DNA of 64,000 bases from Musa acuminata AAA Group (GCF_036884655.1 NC_088357.1:7055001-7119000), one strand, 5' to 3'; positions 33,399 to 46,453 are shown, numbered from the stretch's first letter. The notes: generated by a model from the letters alone, not told the origin. Numbers and translations are program-made.

Positions 33399-34480
33399 TT
33401 GGACACTGCAGTAAATCACAAGAGTTGCTATGTGCTACTTTGAGTGATGAGATGAAGAATGTCTGCAATAAATGGATTAGTGTTTGCCATCCCCAGCTGT
33501 TGTTGGATGTTGCTTGGAATAATAATGATATGGTGCGTTATTATCAAAGCAATTGCATCACTGATTGGTTTGAGACTTCAGCCTTTTGGATCGCATAGAC
33601 AAATAAACGAAAATAAATTAATTTGATGTAGATGGTGATTGGAGTAATATTTTTAGGGTAATGTTTTTGGGTTGGTTCCGAGGTTGACTTGATATGAGCA
33701 CTCATGCATAAGGATTTTTTAGCGTAATTGACTAGCCTTAAATCTTTTATCTAAAATTAAATTTTATATTTTATATTATCTATCTAATATTTATCTAATA
33801 TTTATTTATGAGATCTCGAGTTTGGATCTTTCACCGTAAGTTCTTCGTTACATCAAAAGTACTCTTAGGATCCCATTATCAAATCAGCATCTTTTCACAA
33901 AGTACAGTTTGTGGGCTACGATCCAAATGTCGCACCAGCAGATGAACATAAAGATATTGGGACTTTGTGTTTCGGGGTGGGTCCAACATGCAATAACTCA
34001 TCATTGATTTCATGATAGCAAGTTATGGTTGGCATCAAAGGAGGAAATGGACATGCTATCACTTTCATCTAGAATGGAGGAATCACAACAGGAAATGCCA
34101 AGTCATGAAAAATATAGTAGAAAATATTGTCTTTGGAGTCAATTGGAGAGTCAGTAAGACTGATGCAAGATTTCGAGCCTGAATAGCACTCCTCGGAGTG
34201 TCCCTTCCAAAAGAAGATTATTTCTATTATAGAATGGAAATATTGTGGAACTCAGTCGTTCATCAAATTTGTGCTCATCCTCCTTTTTAAATTTGATGTT
34301 AAATAGATTAAAACAAGAGAATTAATCATCAATAAAGTTGGAGAAAGTGACATTAAATATAAATTCCAAATGCATGATTTTATGTGTGCATTGGTCGTCT
34401 TCCTTTTGGGATGCCCTAATCGTGAGGGAAGAGGAAAAGGAGAGGGTGTGAGCTATCGATGAATTCATGAGAGTCTTTGC
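33399..34480. repeat. Downstream tail of lectin unit L5
   Basis: 3' UTR and conserved tail, shortened around 33,815-33,830 relative to the other units. The relic of the 65-codon frame (about 34,197-34,350) shares the L3 deletion. Similarity to the other units fades after about 34,460, marking the right edge of the lectin array. Confidence 0.65.
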
Positions 34481-36907
34481 ACATATCACAACCATGGAAT
34501 GTGGTGGAACGTGTCCCATTCAACTTTGGAGTAATGTGAGGTGGTGATGCTGCCCACAAAGGAAAATTGCGGTGCATGTTACGACTAGTCAACAATGTGG
34601 AAAAAAATTAATCTTGCCAAGACGTACACATCATTCTAATTTTGCTTTGGTCATCACAACCTCATCTTACATTAGTTCATAGTGATTCCAATCCTATGAC
34701 AACCCTACCAACATAATAGTTTGATAAAATCCTAAATAGTTGAATCATATTTAAAGTCTAATTTAATATATCATGAAATCATATATCATAAAACCTAAGT
34801 TTAGAATCTTAAATAAATTATCAATGATTAGTCGAAGGAAGGTGAGGATGATATCAAATAATCATGCCCTTATGCAATAGGTGATGTTAGATTATACTAT
34901 CCTATTTAATATAAGATATAATATAGATCTGATTAAATTTTGGATGATTATCGATCAATAGAAAGAATATTCAATTATGGTAAGACTCATGATCTTAATG
35001 AAAAGATTCTCCTAATTACTTAACATAAACCCTTTGCTAGGAAATGACCTCACAGGGACTCAAAGTGAATACATTGATATATGATAGTTTTGAAAGATTA
35101 TAGATATTCTTTTATTTTTCGTTAGTCGTATGAATCAAAATTATACTTTCTTTCTTTTCTATATAGATTTACGGTGCATGTAGATCACAACACATTGCTT
35201 TGCGATATCCGAAGTACTCTTTTGATTATCGTGTTTAAAGAGTATGCATATTATCTCAAATATATGATATTCGATTTTAATGCTGATATCATATTTTTAT
35301 ATAATAATATTATTTCTTACAGACGGCACATGTGCTACGATGATCGAGATAAAGGGCCGCGATCTCGTGAAGGTGAATTGACTCTAAATATCCATCTTTA
35401 GTTCGAATTACAAATCACAACTTGACTTATTTAACTGACCAAGTTTACGTGTGGTGGTTAACTCTTTGACCATAACAAACATAAACCTAAGCTCGTTCAT
35501 CTTCTAGTAGCAACAAATGATTCTTGTATTCAAATGACAGCTAACTGGCTTTACCATATCTTATGGTTTGGTCATGGTCTCGAGCTTAGTGTTTATAATA
35601 AGAGGACTAGGTTATTGATCTTATGACATCGTATCATGCACGACATTTGAATGATACGTGTATTAAAACATCAACCAATAGTTTTGCTCTCTAGAAGCAT
35701 AGAATACGACACATTATTAGTCTTCCCGATCTATAGTTGGACTTCAATAACTATACATAGAGTTGACTATTCCAAAGCAATATCACAGTGTCGCTACCTT
35801 CCAAGATTCGAGCTAAGAAGGTCCAACGTTGGGACCTTTAACACCTCCATTATATGCTGAGCCCCACAAGAGGTCCTCCATTTCAACACTGTTCTTGTCA
35901 TGACAGGTTCCATGACAATCCTGGTTGACCTGCCTACTGATGGGCACTGATTCGATCATTCAACTTCCTCAGGTCAGATTTAGAATCCAATTGCGTTACA
36001 TGGTTCAAAGTTTTTCTAGAGGAAAATGACATGTTGTGTATATCTTCAAAGAATCCAATCCAACTTCAGCATTTTCAACCAGCTGCTTTCCCATTGTTGG
36101 TTGAGCTTTTGACAGCAGCATTCAAATCCAAGAAAATGTTCTTCGAAATTAGATTGAAACAATGTTCCATGGAATACAAAATGACAAGCCATCCACCACA
36201 TTTCTTTTCTTTGTTACACATTGTCATCTCAGGCACTTCTTGTACTCAACACTATGACCATTAAAGGCTTGTCGCATGCCACTAAAAGCTACCACTTGTC
36301 TTTTTTGTTTGGCAAGCACAGCACCAAAAGAAACCTTGTTCACTTCACCAAATGCTATTATAATATGTTGCTTGCACATGAGATTGGAATGAAGAACAGA
36401 CCAAAAGCATTTGTTCTAATTGTCCAAGTAATGTTCTTTTCCAAGTAAAAAATGACCAGTAAAAGTGTCCAAATCAGAGAAATAATGACCTTAATCACAT
36501 TACTAATCCTTCAAGCAATATTCTCTTCATAAGGGCTGTCAACTCTTCTCTCTCTCGAGGGAGACATCCACATTGCTTCATAGAGGAGGAGTTTATTGAT
36601 ACAAGAAAACTCATGTGGTGTTCCTTTGCCGATGTTTAAAGGAAACTTGGACCTTCTTTTCAACACATATATAGAATGTATTTTGAGATGACAAGTAGCA
36701 GCAGTGAGCTCCAAACACAAGCCATTCTACTTCAGATTTCCAGCACGGGTTTCTCTATCCATCACTACCAAGCGTGTTGTTTATCTTCTTGCCACCTTTA
36801 CATGCGGTATACTGTTCACACCAAAGTTATATCATCAGTCTCTTTCTTCCTCCACTGTGTCAATGAACACCTTTTAGACTTCAACAGCTTCAGCTCACAC
36901 CCTCTAT
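34481..36907. other. Intergenic region right of the lectin array
   Basis: AT-rich sequence without a supportable gene. Short open frames (at most about 107 codons, such as 36,676-36,999) have no recognisable motifs. The composition gradually becomes less AT-rich towards the transporter gene. Confidence 0.5.
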
Positions 36908-36916
36908 TTTATATAA
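36908..36916 (+). promoter_or_regulatory. TATA box of the transporter gene
   Basis: TTTATATAAG-type TATA box about 70 bases before the start codon of the nodulin-like gene, implying a short 5' UTR of some 35-40 bases. Confidence 0.6.
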
Positions 36917-36979
36917 GCCACACTACTTCTCTTAGCTCTCATCACGACACGCAAGTTGAGGGACATCAGAAGGTGAAGC

Positions 36980-38917
36980 ATGGTTTTTGCCAGTGGTAGC
37001 TGCAGCGGCGTCGCGGCCTCGGCCGATGGCATCAAGCTGGACCCATGCAGGTTTGCCATGCAAGTGGTGCGCGGCCGGTGGTTCATGTTCTTCTCTTCCT
37101 TCCTCATCATGGCCGCCGCCGGTGCCACCTACATCTTCAGCATCTACTCCAAGGACATCAAGTCGTCGCTGGGCTACGACCAGTCCACCCTCAACACCCT
37201 CTCCTTCTTCAAGGACCTCGGCGCCAACGTCGGCATCCTCTCCGGCCTCATCAACGAGGTGACCCCGCCCTGGGTGGTGCTCTCCATGGGCGCTGCCATG
37301 AACCTCTTTGGCTACCTCATGATCTACCTCGCCATCACCGGCCGCACCGCCCCGCCGCACGTCTCGCTGATGTGCGTCTACATCTGCATCGGCGCCAACT
37401 CGCAGACCTTCGCCAACACCGGCGCCCTCGTCACCTGCGTCAAGAACTTCCCGGAGAGCCGCGGCATCGTGCTCGGCCTCCTCAAGGGCTTCGTCGGCCT
37501 CAGCGGCGCCATCATAACCCAGCTTTACTTGGCCATCTACGAAGACGACTCCAAGTCCCTCGTCCTGCTCATCGCGTGGCTGCCGGCCGCCGTCTCCATC
37601 GTGTTCGTGTACACCATTCGGATAATGAAGGTGGTGCCGCACGGCAAGACGACTAAGCCCTTCTACTGGTTCCTCTATATCTCCATCGCTCTCGCGGTCT
37701 ACCTCTTGGTCATGATCGTCGTCGAGAAGACTGCCACCATAACTCACACTGAGTCAAGCATCAGCGCCACCGTAGTCGTCCTCCTCCTCCTCCTCCCCCT
37801 TGCAGTTGTCATCAACGAAGAGCTCAAAATCTTCAAGCAAAAGAAGCATGAACTGCAAAACCCACAGCCGCTCGTCATCGCCGTCGAAAAGACATCGCAA
37901 CCCCCTCCGCCGCCGATAACAGAGTCCAAACATGCTCCTCCTACCACAGCCACCACCACCACCACCACCACCACCACCAAAAGTAACAACGCGGTAGTTG
38001 CATTCGTGGCCGACATGTTCAGGCCGCCCGACAGGGGCGAGGACTACTCCATCCTCCAAGCGCTGGTGAGCATCGACATGATCATCCTCTTCTTCGCAAC
38101 CATCTGCGGCGTTGGCGGCACGCTGACGGCGATCGACAACATGGGCCAGATCGGCGAGTCGCTGGGCTACCCCAAACGGAGCATCAGCACATTCGTTTCG
38201 CTCATCAGCATCTGGAACTACGCGGGCAGAGTGACGGCCGGCTTCGCCTCCGAGATCTTCCTGACCAAGTACAAGTTCCCTCGCCCGCTCATGCTCACCG
38301 CGATCCTCCTGTTATCCTGTGTCGGCCACCTCCTCATCGCCTTCGGTTTAACGAACTCCTTGTACTTCGCGTCGGTGGTCATCGGATTCTGCTTCGGCGC
38401 TCAGTGGCCGCTGCTCTTCGCGATCATATCAGAGATCTTCGGCCTAAAATACTACTCCACCCTCTACAACTTCGGCGGCGCCGCCAGCCCCATCGGGTCC
38501 TACATACTGAACGTGAGGGTGGCGGGGTATTTGTATGACAAGGAGGCACTGAAGCAGAACAACGGGGTGAGACGACCCCCCGGCACCGACTTGACTTGCA
38601 TCGGCGTCGAGTGCTTCAAGCTTTCCTTCATCATCATCACGGCGGTGACGGTGCTTGGAGCGCTTGTATCCCTTCTACTGGTCTATAGGACCAAGGACTT
38701 CTACAAGGGCGACATATATGCCAAGTTTAGGGAGCAGATGGCGGTAGCTGACGATGACATGGCCATGGAAACCTTTGTGTCAGAGGGTAAACATGCAGAA
38801 GAAGATCTGAAGGAGAAGAAGAAAGCTACTACTACTACTACTACTACTGAGGAGGAGGAGATGGGCGTGGTAATTAATGGTGATGGTAAACAAAAGCTTG
38901 AGAAAGATTTCACGTAA
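36980..38917 (+). CDS. Nodulin-like / major facilitator superfamily transporter (NFD4-type)
   Basis: Intronless 645-aa membrane protein. The N-terminal half has the plant nodulin-like domain ([10 protein letters not shown], then [17 protein letters not shown] at about residues 33-70, [24 protein letters not shown]). The C-terminal half is an MFS-like bundle (about residues 355-590, with [16 protein letters not shown] and [20 protein letters not shown]). I count roughly 12 hydrophobic segments. The halves are joined by a hydrophilic loop (about 280-345) carrying a threonine run encoded by ACC repeats (about residues 322-334). The C-terminal tail is charged, with a second Thr run (about 616-624) and acidic and lysine blocks. 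The family includes Arabidopsis NUCLEAR FUSION DEFECTIVE 4 and other proteins of mostly unknown substrate. The start ATG is in good context (GAAGCATGG). Confidence 0.92.
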   Translation: MVFASGSCSGVAASADGIKLDPCRFAMQVVRGRWFMFFSSFLIMAAAGATYIFSIYSKDIKSSLGYDQSTLNTLSFFKDLGANVGILSGLINEVTPPWVVLSMGAAMNLFGYLMIYLAITGRTAPPHVSLMCVYICIGANSQTFANTGALVTCVKNFPESRGIVLGLLKGFVGLSGAIITQLYLAIYEDDSKSLVLLIAWLPAAVSIVFVYTIRIMKVVPHGKTTKPFYWFLYISIALAVYLLVMIVVEKTATITHTESSISATVVVLLLLLPLAVVINEELKIFKQKKHELQNPQPLVIAVEKTSQPPPPPITESKHAPPTTATTTTTTTTTKSNNAVVAFVADMFRPPDRGEDYSILQALVSIDMIILFFATICGVGGTLTAIDNMGQIGESLGYPKRSISTFVSLISIWNYAGRVTAGFASEIFLTKYKFPRPLMLTAILLLSCVGHLLIAFGLTNSLYFASVVIGFCFGAQWPLLFAIISEIFGLKYYSTLYNFGGAASPIGSYILNVRVAGYLYDKEALKQNNGVRRPPGTDLTCIGVECFKLSFIIITAVTVLGALVSLLLVYRTKDFYKGDIYAKFREQMAVADDDMAMETFVSEGKHAEEDLKEKKKATTTTTTTEEEEMGVVINGDGKQKLEKDFT

Positions 38918-39851
38918 ACTATATATCTTCTACAGGACTTAATGCTTACTGATTTAATGCCTGTACACAAACTTCATGTAATGGGCGACATGAATCTATT
39001 TACTGAGTGAGACTAACAGTTCTCAGGAGTCATCATCCTTTGCCTCTATTCTCAAGACTTACAGAGAGTCTGACGCTATCTTAATGTGTGAGACTTGACG
39101 GAGGAGAAGATTCCACAGGTCTATTCTCAAGACTTGATGGAGGAGGAGATGTTGGTAATTTAACACAATAAATATGTATCAAACATATTTTATAGACCTA
39201 CATCTGAATTTAGAAATATTATTAATAGTATTCACATAATTAATTTTTATAATAATTATATATTTTTAGTTAAATAAATTTGTTTTAATTAGATGATTTT
39301 AATCTTGATTAATCAAAATAATAATTTAACATATTTAATTATACACCCAAAAATTCGAACAGGAGAGCTCACTCTTAAAAGTTGGGATTGAGTGTGAGGC
39401 TCTGCTACTCCATTTCCATTCTTCTCTGTCCTTTCTGATGATTGAGTTTGGACGTGTCCGCATGCAGAAAGTTCTGCAGGGAGAGTATCGGTGTCTGACG
39501 TAGATCTGTCTTGCAGTGGTTCCATCGGATTAAAGATGAACTCTGTTGCTGAGAAGACCACTAATCACTTCAAGAGCTGTAAGTGGTAACATTTATGATG
39601 AAAAGAAAGAAAGAGAAGAATTCATCCATGGTTGTTCTTATAGCTTTTTACCAGTAAAAGAGTTCATCAAATATAGCTTTTTATAAAGTAATCAAAATAT
39701 TTTCTCATATTAGATTCAATTTTAGTACCCGTAAGATCCAATATAAGATTCTAAATACATCTTCGTCCGCAATATATGGCCCATCAATATCCCAATTTGG
39801 GCCGGACTAGGTTGATGGAAGATGAGTTCTTGGTCCAAAGTACCAAATTAA

Positions 39852-39907
<56 letters not shown>

Positions 39908-40378
39908 TTTGAAGATATATTTATATATTGTTAATAGAAGAAAAAAAATAGTTAATAGCAATTAATTTAATCCGAATTAAAAGGGTTAACGGACGCAATC
40001 CCCACATGTTGTGGGAGTGCTCGGTTGAGCCTCGTAACGGGCTTTCCGGGGCAGCGGGCGAGGGTTATGGGGTAACATCTGGCGGTGAGTGTACCGAGGA
40101 CCAGGCGAAGGTGACGTGGTGGGTCCCGCATCTCTCTCTCTCTCTCCCTCGCATCACCAAATCTTTTCTACGCAACCGAGGGAGAGAGCGAGAGGCCCCC
40201 CTCCGCACCCCACCCACGGGAACCCACTTTCCCACCCCCATGCAAACTCTCTTCTCCTTCTCCTCCGCCTCGGCCTCCGTCGTTGCCTTCCTCTCCTCTT
40301 AAATCCCTAACCTTACGTATCAATCCGATTCCTATATACATATATTTATATTTATCGAGAGAGAGTGACGGTTCTCCT
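38918..40378. other. Intergenic region, transporter 3' end to PABP leader
   Basis: No gene is supported. An 82-codon frame on the minus strand (39,313-39,561) has mixed composition but no recognised motif. It contains an AT dinucleotide microsatellite (39,858-39,904). A GC-rich segment from about 40,000, with a CT-rich tract at about 40,131-40,149, is the probable 5' UTR and promoter of the poly(A)-binding protein gene. Confidence 0.5.
39858..39904. repeat. (AT)n microsatellite
   Basis: Uninterrupted AT dinucleotide run of about 23 units in the intergenic region. Confidence 0.95.
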
Positions 40379-43300
40379 ATGGCGGTCGCTGAGACGACGG
40401 CTACGGCTACGGCGACGGTGGCGTCGGCATCGGCGCAGCCGAGCCCGATGGCGCTCTACGTCGGGGACCTCGCGGACGACGTAGCGGAGGGACAACTCGT
40501 CGGCCTGTTTTCGGCCGTCGGAGAACTCGCCTCCGTCAGGATCTGCAAGGACTCCGTCACCGGCCGCTCCCTCGGCTACGGCTACGTCAACTACATCTCG
40601 CCCCACGATGGTATCGCATCCCCTCCGCTTCAGTTATTGTTCCCGATCGGCGTTTGCTTTTATTTGGCAGTTTTTTACGATTGTTTCGTTCCTCGTTTGG
40701 ATTTCTCATCCGAATTTCCGGCGGCTTTGTTTGGTTTAGGGTTCATTTTAAAAGAATCGGCTGTATGGCTATGCAAATCTTTTCATGCGTTTTGCGTTGT
40801 TTGATTCGTGTTGGAATTTAGGGTTGGCTTGTTCGTTGGGTTTCTTGTTAGTTTCCGTAATGTAGCATCTTTCAAGATGAATCAGGAATATTCACATGTT
40901 TAGAACAATTATTTCTTGTCATGTTATATATTGGGTGATTACCTATGGTTACTTTTGTCTTGCATCTGTAAAATTTCTTCTATTTTATCTGTCAGTTGAA
41001 GGAAAATTTACCATGTTCGAGATATCAAGTGTATCTGATGATATTTCTTACTGTATTTATCGGGTTATTCTTGCTATTCTTCTGCCACTTTCCTTTTATA
41101 TCCATTCCAGTTCATAGGGCCCCTAATCTTGGTGACCACCTGATTTCTTGAGCTCAATTAATTGGTTATGCATGCTATGTGAGCCTTCTACAATGTTTCC
41201 TGTCAGTTTCCTTCTTCTTTATGTTGATTGCCTCCTATTTTGTTCCTATCACATTACCTTTCTGTGGTGGTGGGGTTTGTTTTCGATCATCATTTAGAGG
41301 TTGTGCCAAAATTTATCCATCTCTAATGGGATGGTACTGCTATATTCACTGTATTTGATTTTGTTGTCTGTTCGGGCAGCAATGGTTGCTTTGGAGAAGT
41401 TGAACCATACTCCGCTGAACGGGAAACCAATCCGTGTAATGTGGTCGGTTCGACATCGAGAGGCAAGAAACACTGTGATTGGCAATCTGTTTGTGAAGGT
41501 AGAGCTAAAAGAAAGCTGATTTGACTTGTACAATAATCTTTATGTTTTCATGATTACCCTGTTTCCTTTTTAGTGTTTTGGAATGTGATTTGGGCTTTTC
41601 TCATCGTTTCCAGAACCTTAGCAACTCTGTTGACAATGGGAAGCTCTATGAGATGTTTTCAAAATTCGGAACCATTTTATCTTGTAAAGTTGCTACAGAT
41701 GAGGGTGGGAAGAGCAAGGGGTTTGGGTTCGTTCAATTCGATTCCCAAGAATCAGCAAATTCTGCAATTGAAAATCTCCATGACTCCTTTTTCGATGGAA
41801 AAACAATGTAAGAAAAATGTTCCAACTGAGATCTTACTAGAGCAAGCATGTGCTCCTCTATCTCTCACTATTATCACTAGATGCACAGTCTCCACAAATT
41901 TGTTGTTTGCAAAAGCAAATGAATCTTATATTACACTTAAGCAACACTTAAATTGATGGCCTTTGTGCTTGTTTCCCCACACACTAGTCTTTGTTGCGTA
42001 TGATTCACTTTTATACGAGATTGAAGAATGGATTTATGAAATGATCCAATTTATTAGTGAGTTGGATCTTCATTGAGATGTTTTGATAAGATCAATATTT
42101 GGCAAATATTTTTGTTTGGATACCATGATAATGGCAGCAAGCTGTAAATTTTTTTGGCAATTTGAGGTAGGCAACATTAGTATTTTCATCCTATGGATGT
42201 CAATTACCTAACACAACCCCTTTTTCCTTTTATGTTGTTCGTAAAGAAAGATCGAATAATAAGCATGAGACAAAGGCTTTATGAGGCGATCCAATTTATT
42301 AAAGAGTTTGGATCTCCATTGAAATGTTTTAATATTTTCATTTTGTCAAAATTTGTCACACACTTACATTTAGATACTATAGAAACAGGAAAGCTATAAA
42401 ATCTTAACTATTTGGAGTTGGCTACATGGATATTCTGTCGGTTATCTAGTGCAAAAAATTTTCTTTCTTTGATCTGATATAAGCATTTATAGGCTGAGTT
42501 TCATTAGTTTATTAGATGATATTTTGCTTTGTATTTGTCTCATGCTTTAAACTTTGTCATGAAATCGGTTGTTTTGGTTTTAGAGATAAGTTCTATATGT
42601 TTCATATGAGAAATATTGATGCACTTGGTTCCTTTTTCACGTGTAGAGGTTGGGTTAGTGTTAGAGAGAATCTTTTCATATGAGAAGTTGATGCTTGAAT
42701 TTTCTTTTCATGGTTCACATTACTAGTCACTTCCTTTATTATTGTCTTTGTGCTCTGTAGATATGTTGCCAATTTCATCAGAAAGAGTGAACGTGTATCA
42801 ATCAGCCCTGAAGCTAACTTTACTAATTTATACATGAAGAACCTGGATCAGGACATAACAGAGGAACTCATAAAGCTGAAGTTTTCTGAGTTTGGTAAAA
42901 TATTAAGTGTTTACATTGCAAAGGATGATTATGGAAACTCAAAGGGGTTTGGCTTTGTAAACTTTGAAAGCTCTGATTGTGCGAAAAGGGCAATGGAAGC
43001 AATGAATGGGGTTCAACTTGGTGCGTGTGGTGCCTTACCATTGTTACATATAAATATCAGATCACTGACCTACTATTCTTTCTTTGATCTGTGTTGAGTA
43101 GGAACCAATACCTTGTATGTGGCAAGGGCCCAGAAGAAGGCAGAAAGAATGCAAGTTTTGCGGCGTTTATACGAAGAAAAGCGGAATGAGCAAATTAGAA
43201 AATACATGGTAGTATATGTTGTGCTTACTTTACACTATTTTTTTCTCTTTCTCAAAATCTTTTATAGGATTAAGGGAAATTGATGTTATTGTCAGGCCTC

Positions 43301-46300
43301 GAATGTCTATGTTAAAAACATTGATGATGCTGTTGACAATAATGCGTTGCGGGAGCGTTTTAGTGAGTTTGGTAATATCACTTCTGCAAAGGTTATGCTT
43401 GACGAGAAAGGAAGAAGCAAAGGGTTTGGCTTTGTATGCTATAGCACTCCTGAGGAAGCTACCAAAGCTGTTAATAGTCTGCGTGGTAATTCAATATTTT
43501 TCTGTGGGTTTGTTTCTACCCTCTTTGTGTTTCTAGAGTGATGGAACATTTCTTGGTTTCATTCAGGAAGCATGTTCTATGGAAAGCCTTTGTATGTTGC
43601 AATTGCTCAAAGGAAGGAGGAAAGACAAGCTCAATTGCAGATGATGTATGCTCAGCGCATGGCAGGATCTCCAGCTGCTGTCTTGCCTACTGGTTATGGC
43701 CCTCTTTACTATGCTTCTTCTGGGGTTGTCTCACAAGTTCCTCCAAGGCAGGGTGTTATGTATCAACCCTTTGGGATCAGACCTGGATGGAGGCCAAATG
43801 GATTTGTTGCTCCATCAAGACCAATTTTCCAATCAATGCCACTTCCTGCAGTGAGTCATGATCAATATTTTAGTTTTTTCATATCTGATGCTTGAAATAT
43901 GTCAGTGTCAGGTTCTTTTTTATTATGATTACGGATTGTGGTATAATTTCAGATGTCAAATACTTCAAGGCAACATAGACAAAACAGGGGTCGTATGAAT
44001 GGAAATGTGCTGCCTCAATCTGGACAGACCAATATATACATGCCTCATCTTCAGCAAGCAAACCATTCTGTGAACACCGCAAAAGATTTGATAGGTCAGC
44101 AGGTAATGTCCTCTTATATTAGAGTTAATCTTACTGTGTCCTTAATTTTTTCAATAGTTGGAATTTTCTATTGCTTTTTCTTTTTGTTAATTCATTTTTG
44201 GTTTTGGATTACTATATTGTCATATGTGATTTGTGACTTTCTGAGACCTCATTGCATCATATTAATTGTTAAAATTGTATTCTGTATATTGTTATTATGG
44301 TTTTTAAGATATCTTGGCACTGTTACCTTTTATGGAAGAGATCAATCTAATGACTGCAACAGTTACTTATTTTTTTACCAATAGTTAATTTGGGCATCTG
44401 CATTAAGGTTCAGTTCATAAGTTGTGTGTATATGTTTTCAGTGCATGATGTACTTTTTTTAAATGCACCACTATGATTTTTTCCTTCCACCCGAATTGAA
44501 GCGTTGTAATGCATACAACGCAATCTTGTTTTTCATCATTTTAATGACCCATAGCTACAGGAAATTTATATGATATGATCCGACTGTTGAAATCAAGACT
44601 GGTGTAGGTCTAAGACATACCAGCATATCGTGTGTACATATATACTGGTACATATCGAATTTGGAAATACCTGAGAAAAAGCTAGAAATAAAAAAGCATT
44701 TCCCAGTGCGACCTATGTACTGGGCAGGTGAAGCCCATATCAGGAGGTAGACCTTATACCTGGCTCGAACAATTCAGATTACCTGGTCCATATGCCACTG
44801 GACTGTCAAGACCGGTAAGTGCCACCTATAACAAATTGTACCAGGCAGTACTGTAATATTTGGTTTTCACTTCAGAAGGCGATACTATCATATTTTGGTA
44901 ATTGAAAATCTTTTATGATTTGCGAAATTGAATAGTTTTAAAGACAGTTTTATAGCAATCTTAGTACCTTCAACAAGGTGCTATCTGAGATTTGATTGTC
45001 AAGTAATAATCATTGGTTAAAGTCTGTATTTTTGTTCATTATATTAGGTTATTTTTGGGTAAGTAACCAGAGTAGATAGTTGAAAGGAACAAAAGAAGCG
45101 ACAAAAAACATCCCAACTAATCATGCGAGTAGAAGTTTGTAGATGCCCACATCTAGATCTGAAAATTGTATTCATAAGTTGATATGGGATCCACTGAGTT
45201 TCTGGATGCCCAGAAAAGAACAGCTGATGGAGGAGGTTTTGAAGGTGTGGTAGTGATATTTGGTATAGGTATAACCAATCAATGGGCCAACTTCAAAAAT
45301 GCTGAAATTCGATGGAGAAACTAGTGGCTTCCTGTTGTGAGCAGCTTGTATGACATAGTAGTTGATAAAGGACAATGGGTGAAGATTGTTTAGAATGAAT
45401 AGCACTGTCTTGCTTCCTCTATAACCATCACTTGATATTGATACATTCTTGGATGAAAATTCATAGGAGCTTTTGGTGCAAGTAAAATCTAAGTTGAAGT
45501 CTTTGTATCATCAAAATATTCACACTCTGACACGCTAGTGTTATTGCTGGCACGGTGACTAAGAACTGCACCCTGTCATGAAGATTTTAGAATTTCAGAT
45601 AAGAGATTATTGACCTTATTGCTACTTCATATGCTACCCTCAAGAAGTTTATAAGACAGTTTATACTTTATAGTTATCATTCCTTCTGAGATTTTAAGGC
45701 AGCATTGATGGGCTGCGATCACTAGATGGGGTACCGACCATGGTACATGTGCAGACGATGAGTTTCACTCTTGTTTCTGAAATCCTTGTTTTTAACCTTT
45801 TTTTTCGTTGTTTCTACTACTGCATAACAAGTGGCATGGCTTCATATGATAGTGTTTTTTTGTTTTATCCGTCTTTATGCTTGTATATTTTTCATTTCTT
45901 ATTTCATCCAATAAATTATCAAGTATTTTTTGCCTCATTTACTAACTCGTATTGGTATGTGCCATGGCAGCGATCTGGGCAGGCCAAGTATGTACCAAAT
46001 GGACACCAGCATGAAATTAATAATGCATCGTTAACTTCATCTGGTTCTAACTCACAAGGGACGGAGATGCTCAGCAGCATGCTTGCCGCTGCAACTCCGC
46101 AGCAACAAAAGCAGATTCTTGGAGAACGTCTCTTCCCCTTGGTGGAGAAACTTAAGGTGACATTTTCTCTGATGGATAATTATGTCTTCAGCTGCGTTTG
46201 AATGGATAGATCTATCATCAGCAATGATATTGACTTCATCATCCGTTCTCTGTAGTTTGATCTTGCTGCTAAAATTACTGGGATGCTACTGGAGATGGAC

Positions 46301-46453
46301 AATTCTGAACTATTGCTGCTGTTGGAGTCACCAGAATCATTGGCTGCTAAAGTTGAAGAAGCAGTTCAAGTCCTTAAACTCTCCAATGCAACAGTAGGTG
46401 GTCAAGAGAACATCCACTCCAACTACTTGACGAGCAATGTCACTGTCAATTGA
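40379..46453 (+). CDS. Poly(A)-binding protein (four RRMs + MLLE), apparent frameshift
   Basis: Cytoplasmic poly(A)-binding protein, which coats mRNA tails and links them to translation initiation and decay. My exons: 40,379-40,610, 41,380-41,498, 41,614-41,807, 42,761-43,020, 43,102-43,209, 43,296-43,485, 43,567-43,850, 43,953-44,102, 45,971-46,156, 46,256-46,453; all introns are GT-AG. RRM1 begins at about residue 24 ([13 protein letters not shown]). RRM2, RRM3 and RRM4 carry [16 protein letters not shown] and KGFGFVCY. A Pro/Gln-rich linker precedes the C-terminal MLLE domain ([22 protein letters not shown]). The product is about 639 aa, normal for the family, but exon 5 ends in an A5 run (43,199-43,203) one base too long to join exon 6 in frame. 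This is either an assembly error or a real lesion between RRM3 and RRM4. Introns 3 (953 b) and 8 (1868 b) are the longest. Confidence 0.9.
44600..44850. repeat. Possible degenerate insertion in PABP intron 8
   Basis: A stretch with recurring TACTGG, GGTACATAT, CCAGGCAGTACTG and ACCGGTAAG-like motifs, less AT-rich than the rest of the intron. It resembles a degenerate repeat or small transposon, but I could not define termini or target duplications. Confidence 0.3.

Noticed and set aside
1..34480. The regularly spaced lectin units as a CRISPR-like or satellite array
   Set aside because: The units are kilobases long, contain spliced genes and differ in spacing because of separate retroelement insertions.
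36932..37747. 271-codon minus-strand frame opposite the transporter gene
   Set aside because: A mirror of GC-rich third positions in a clear membrane-protein gene. It is rich in Asp, Glu, Gly and Val with no domain.
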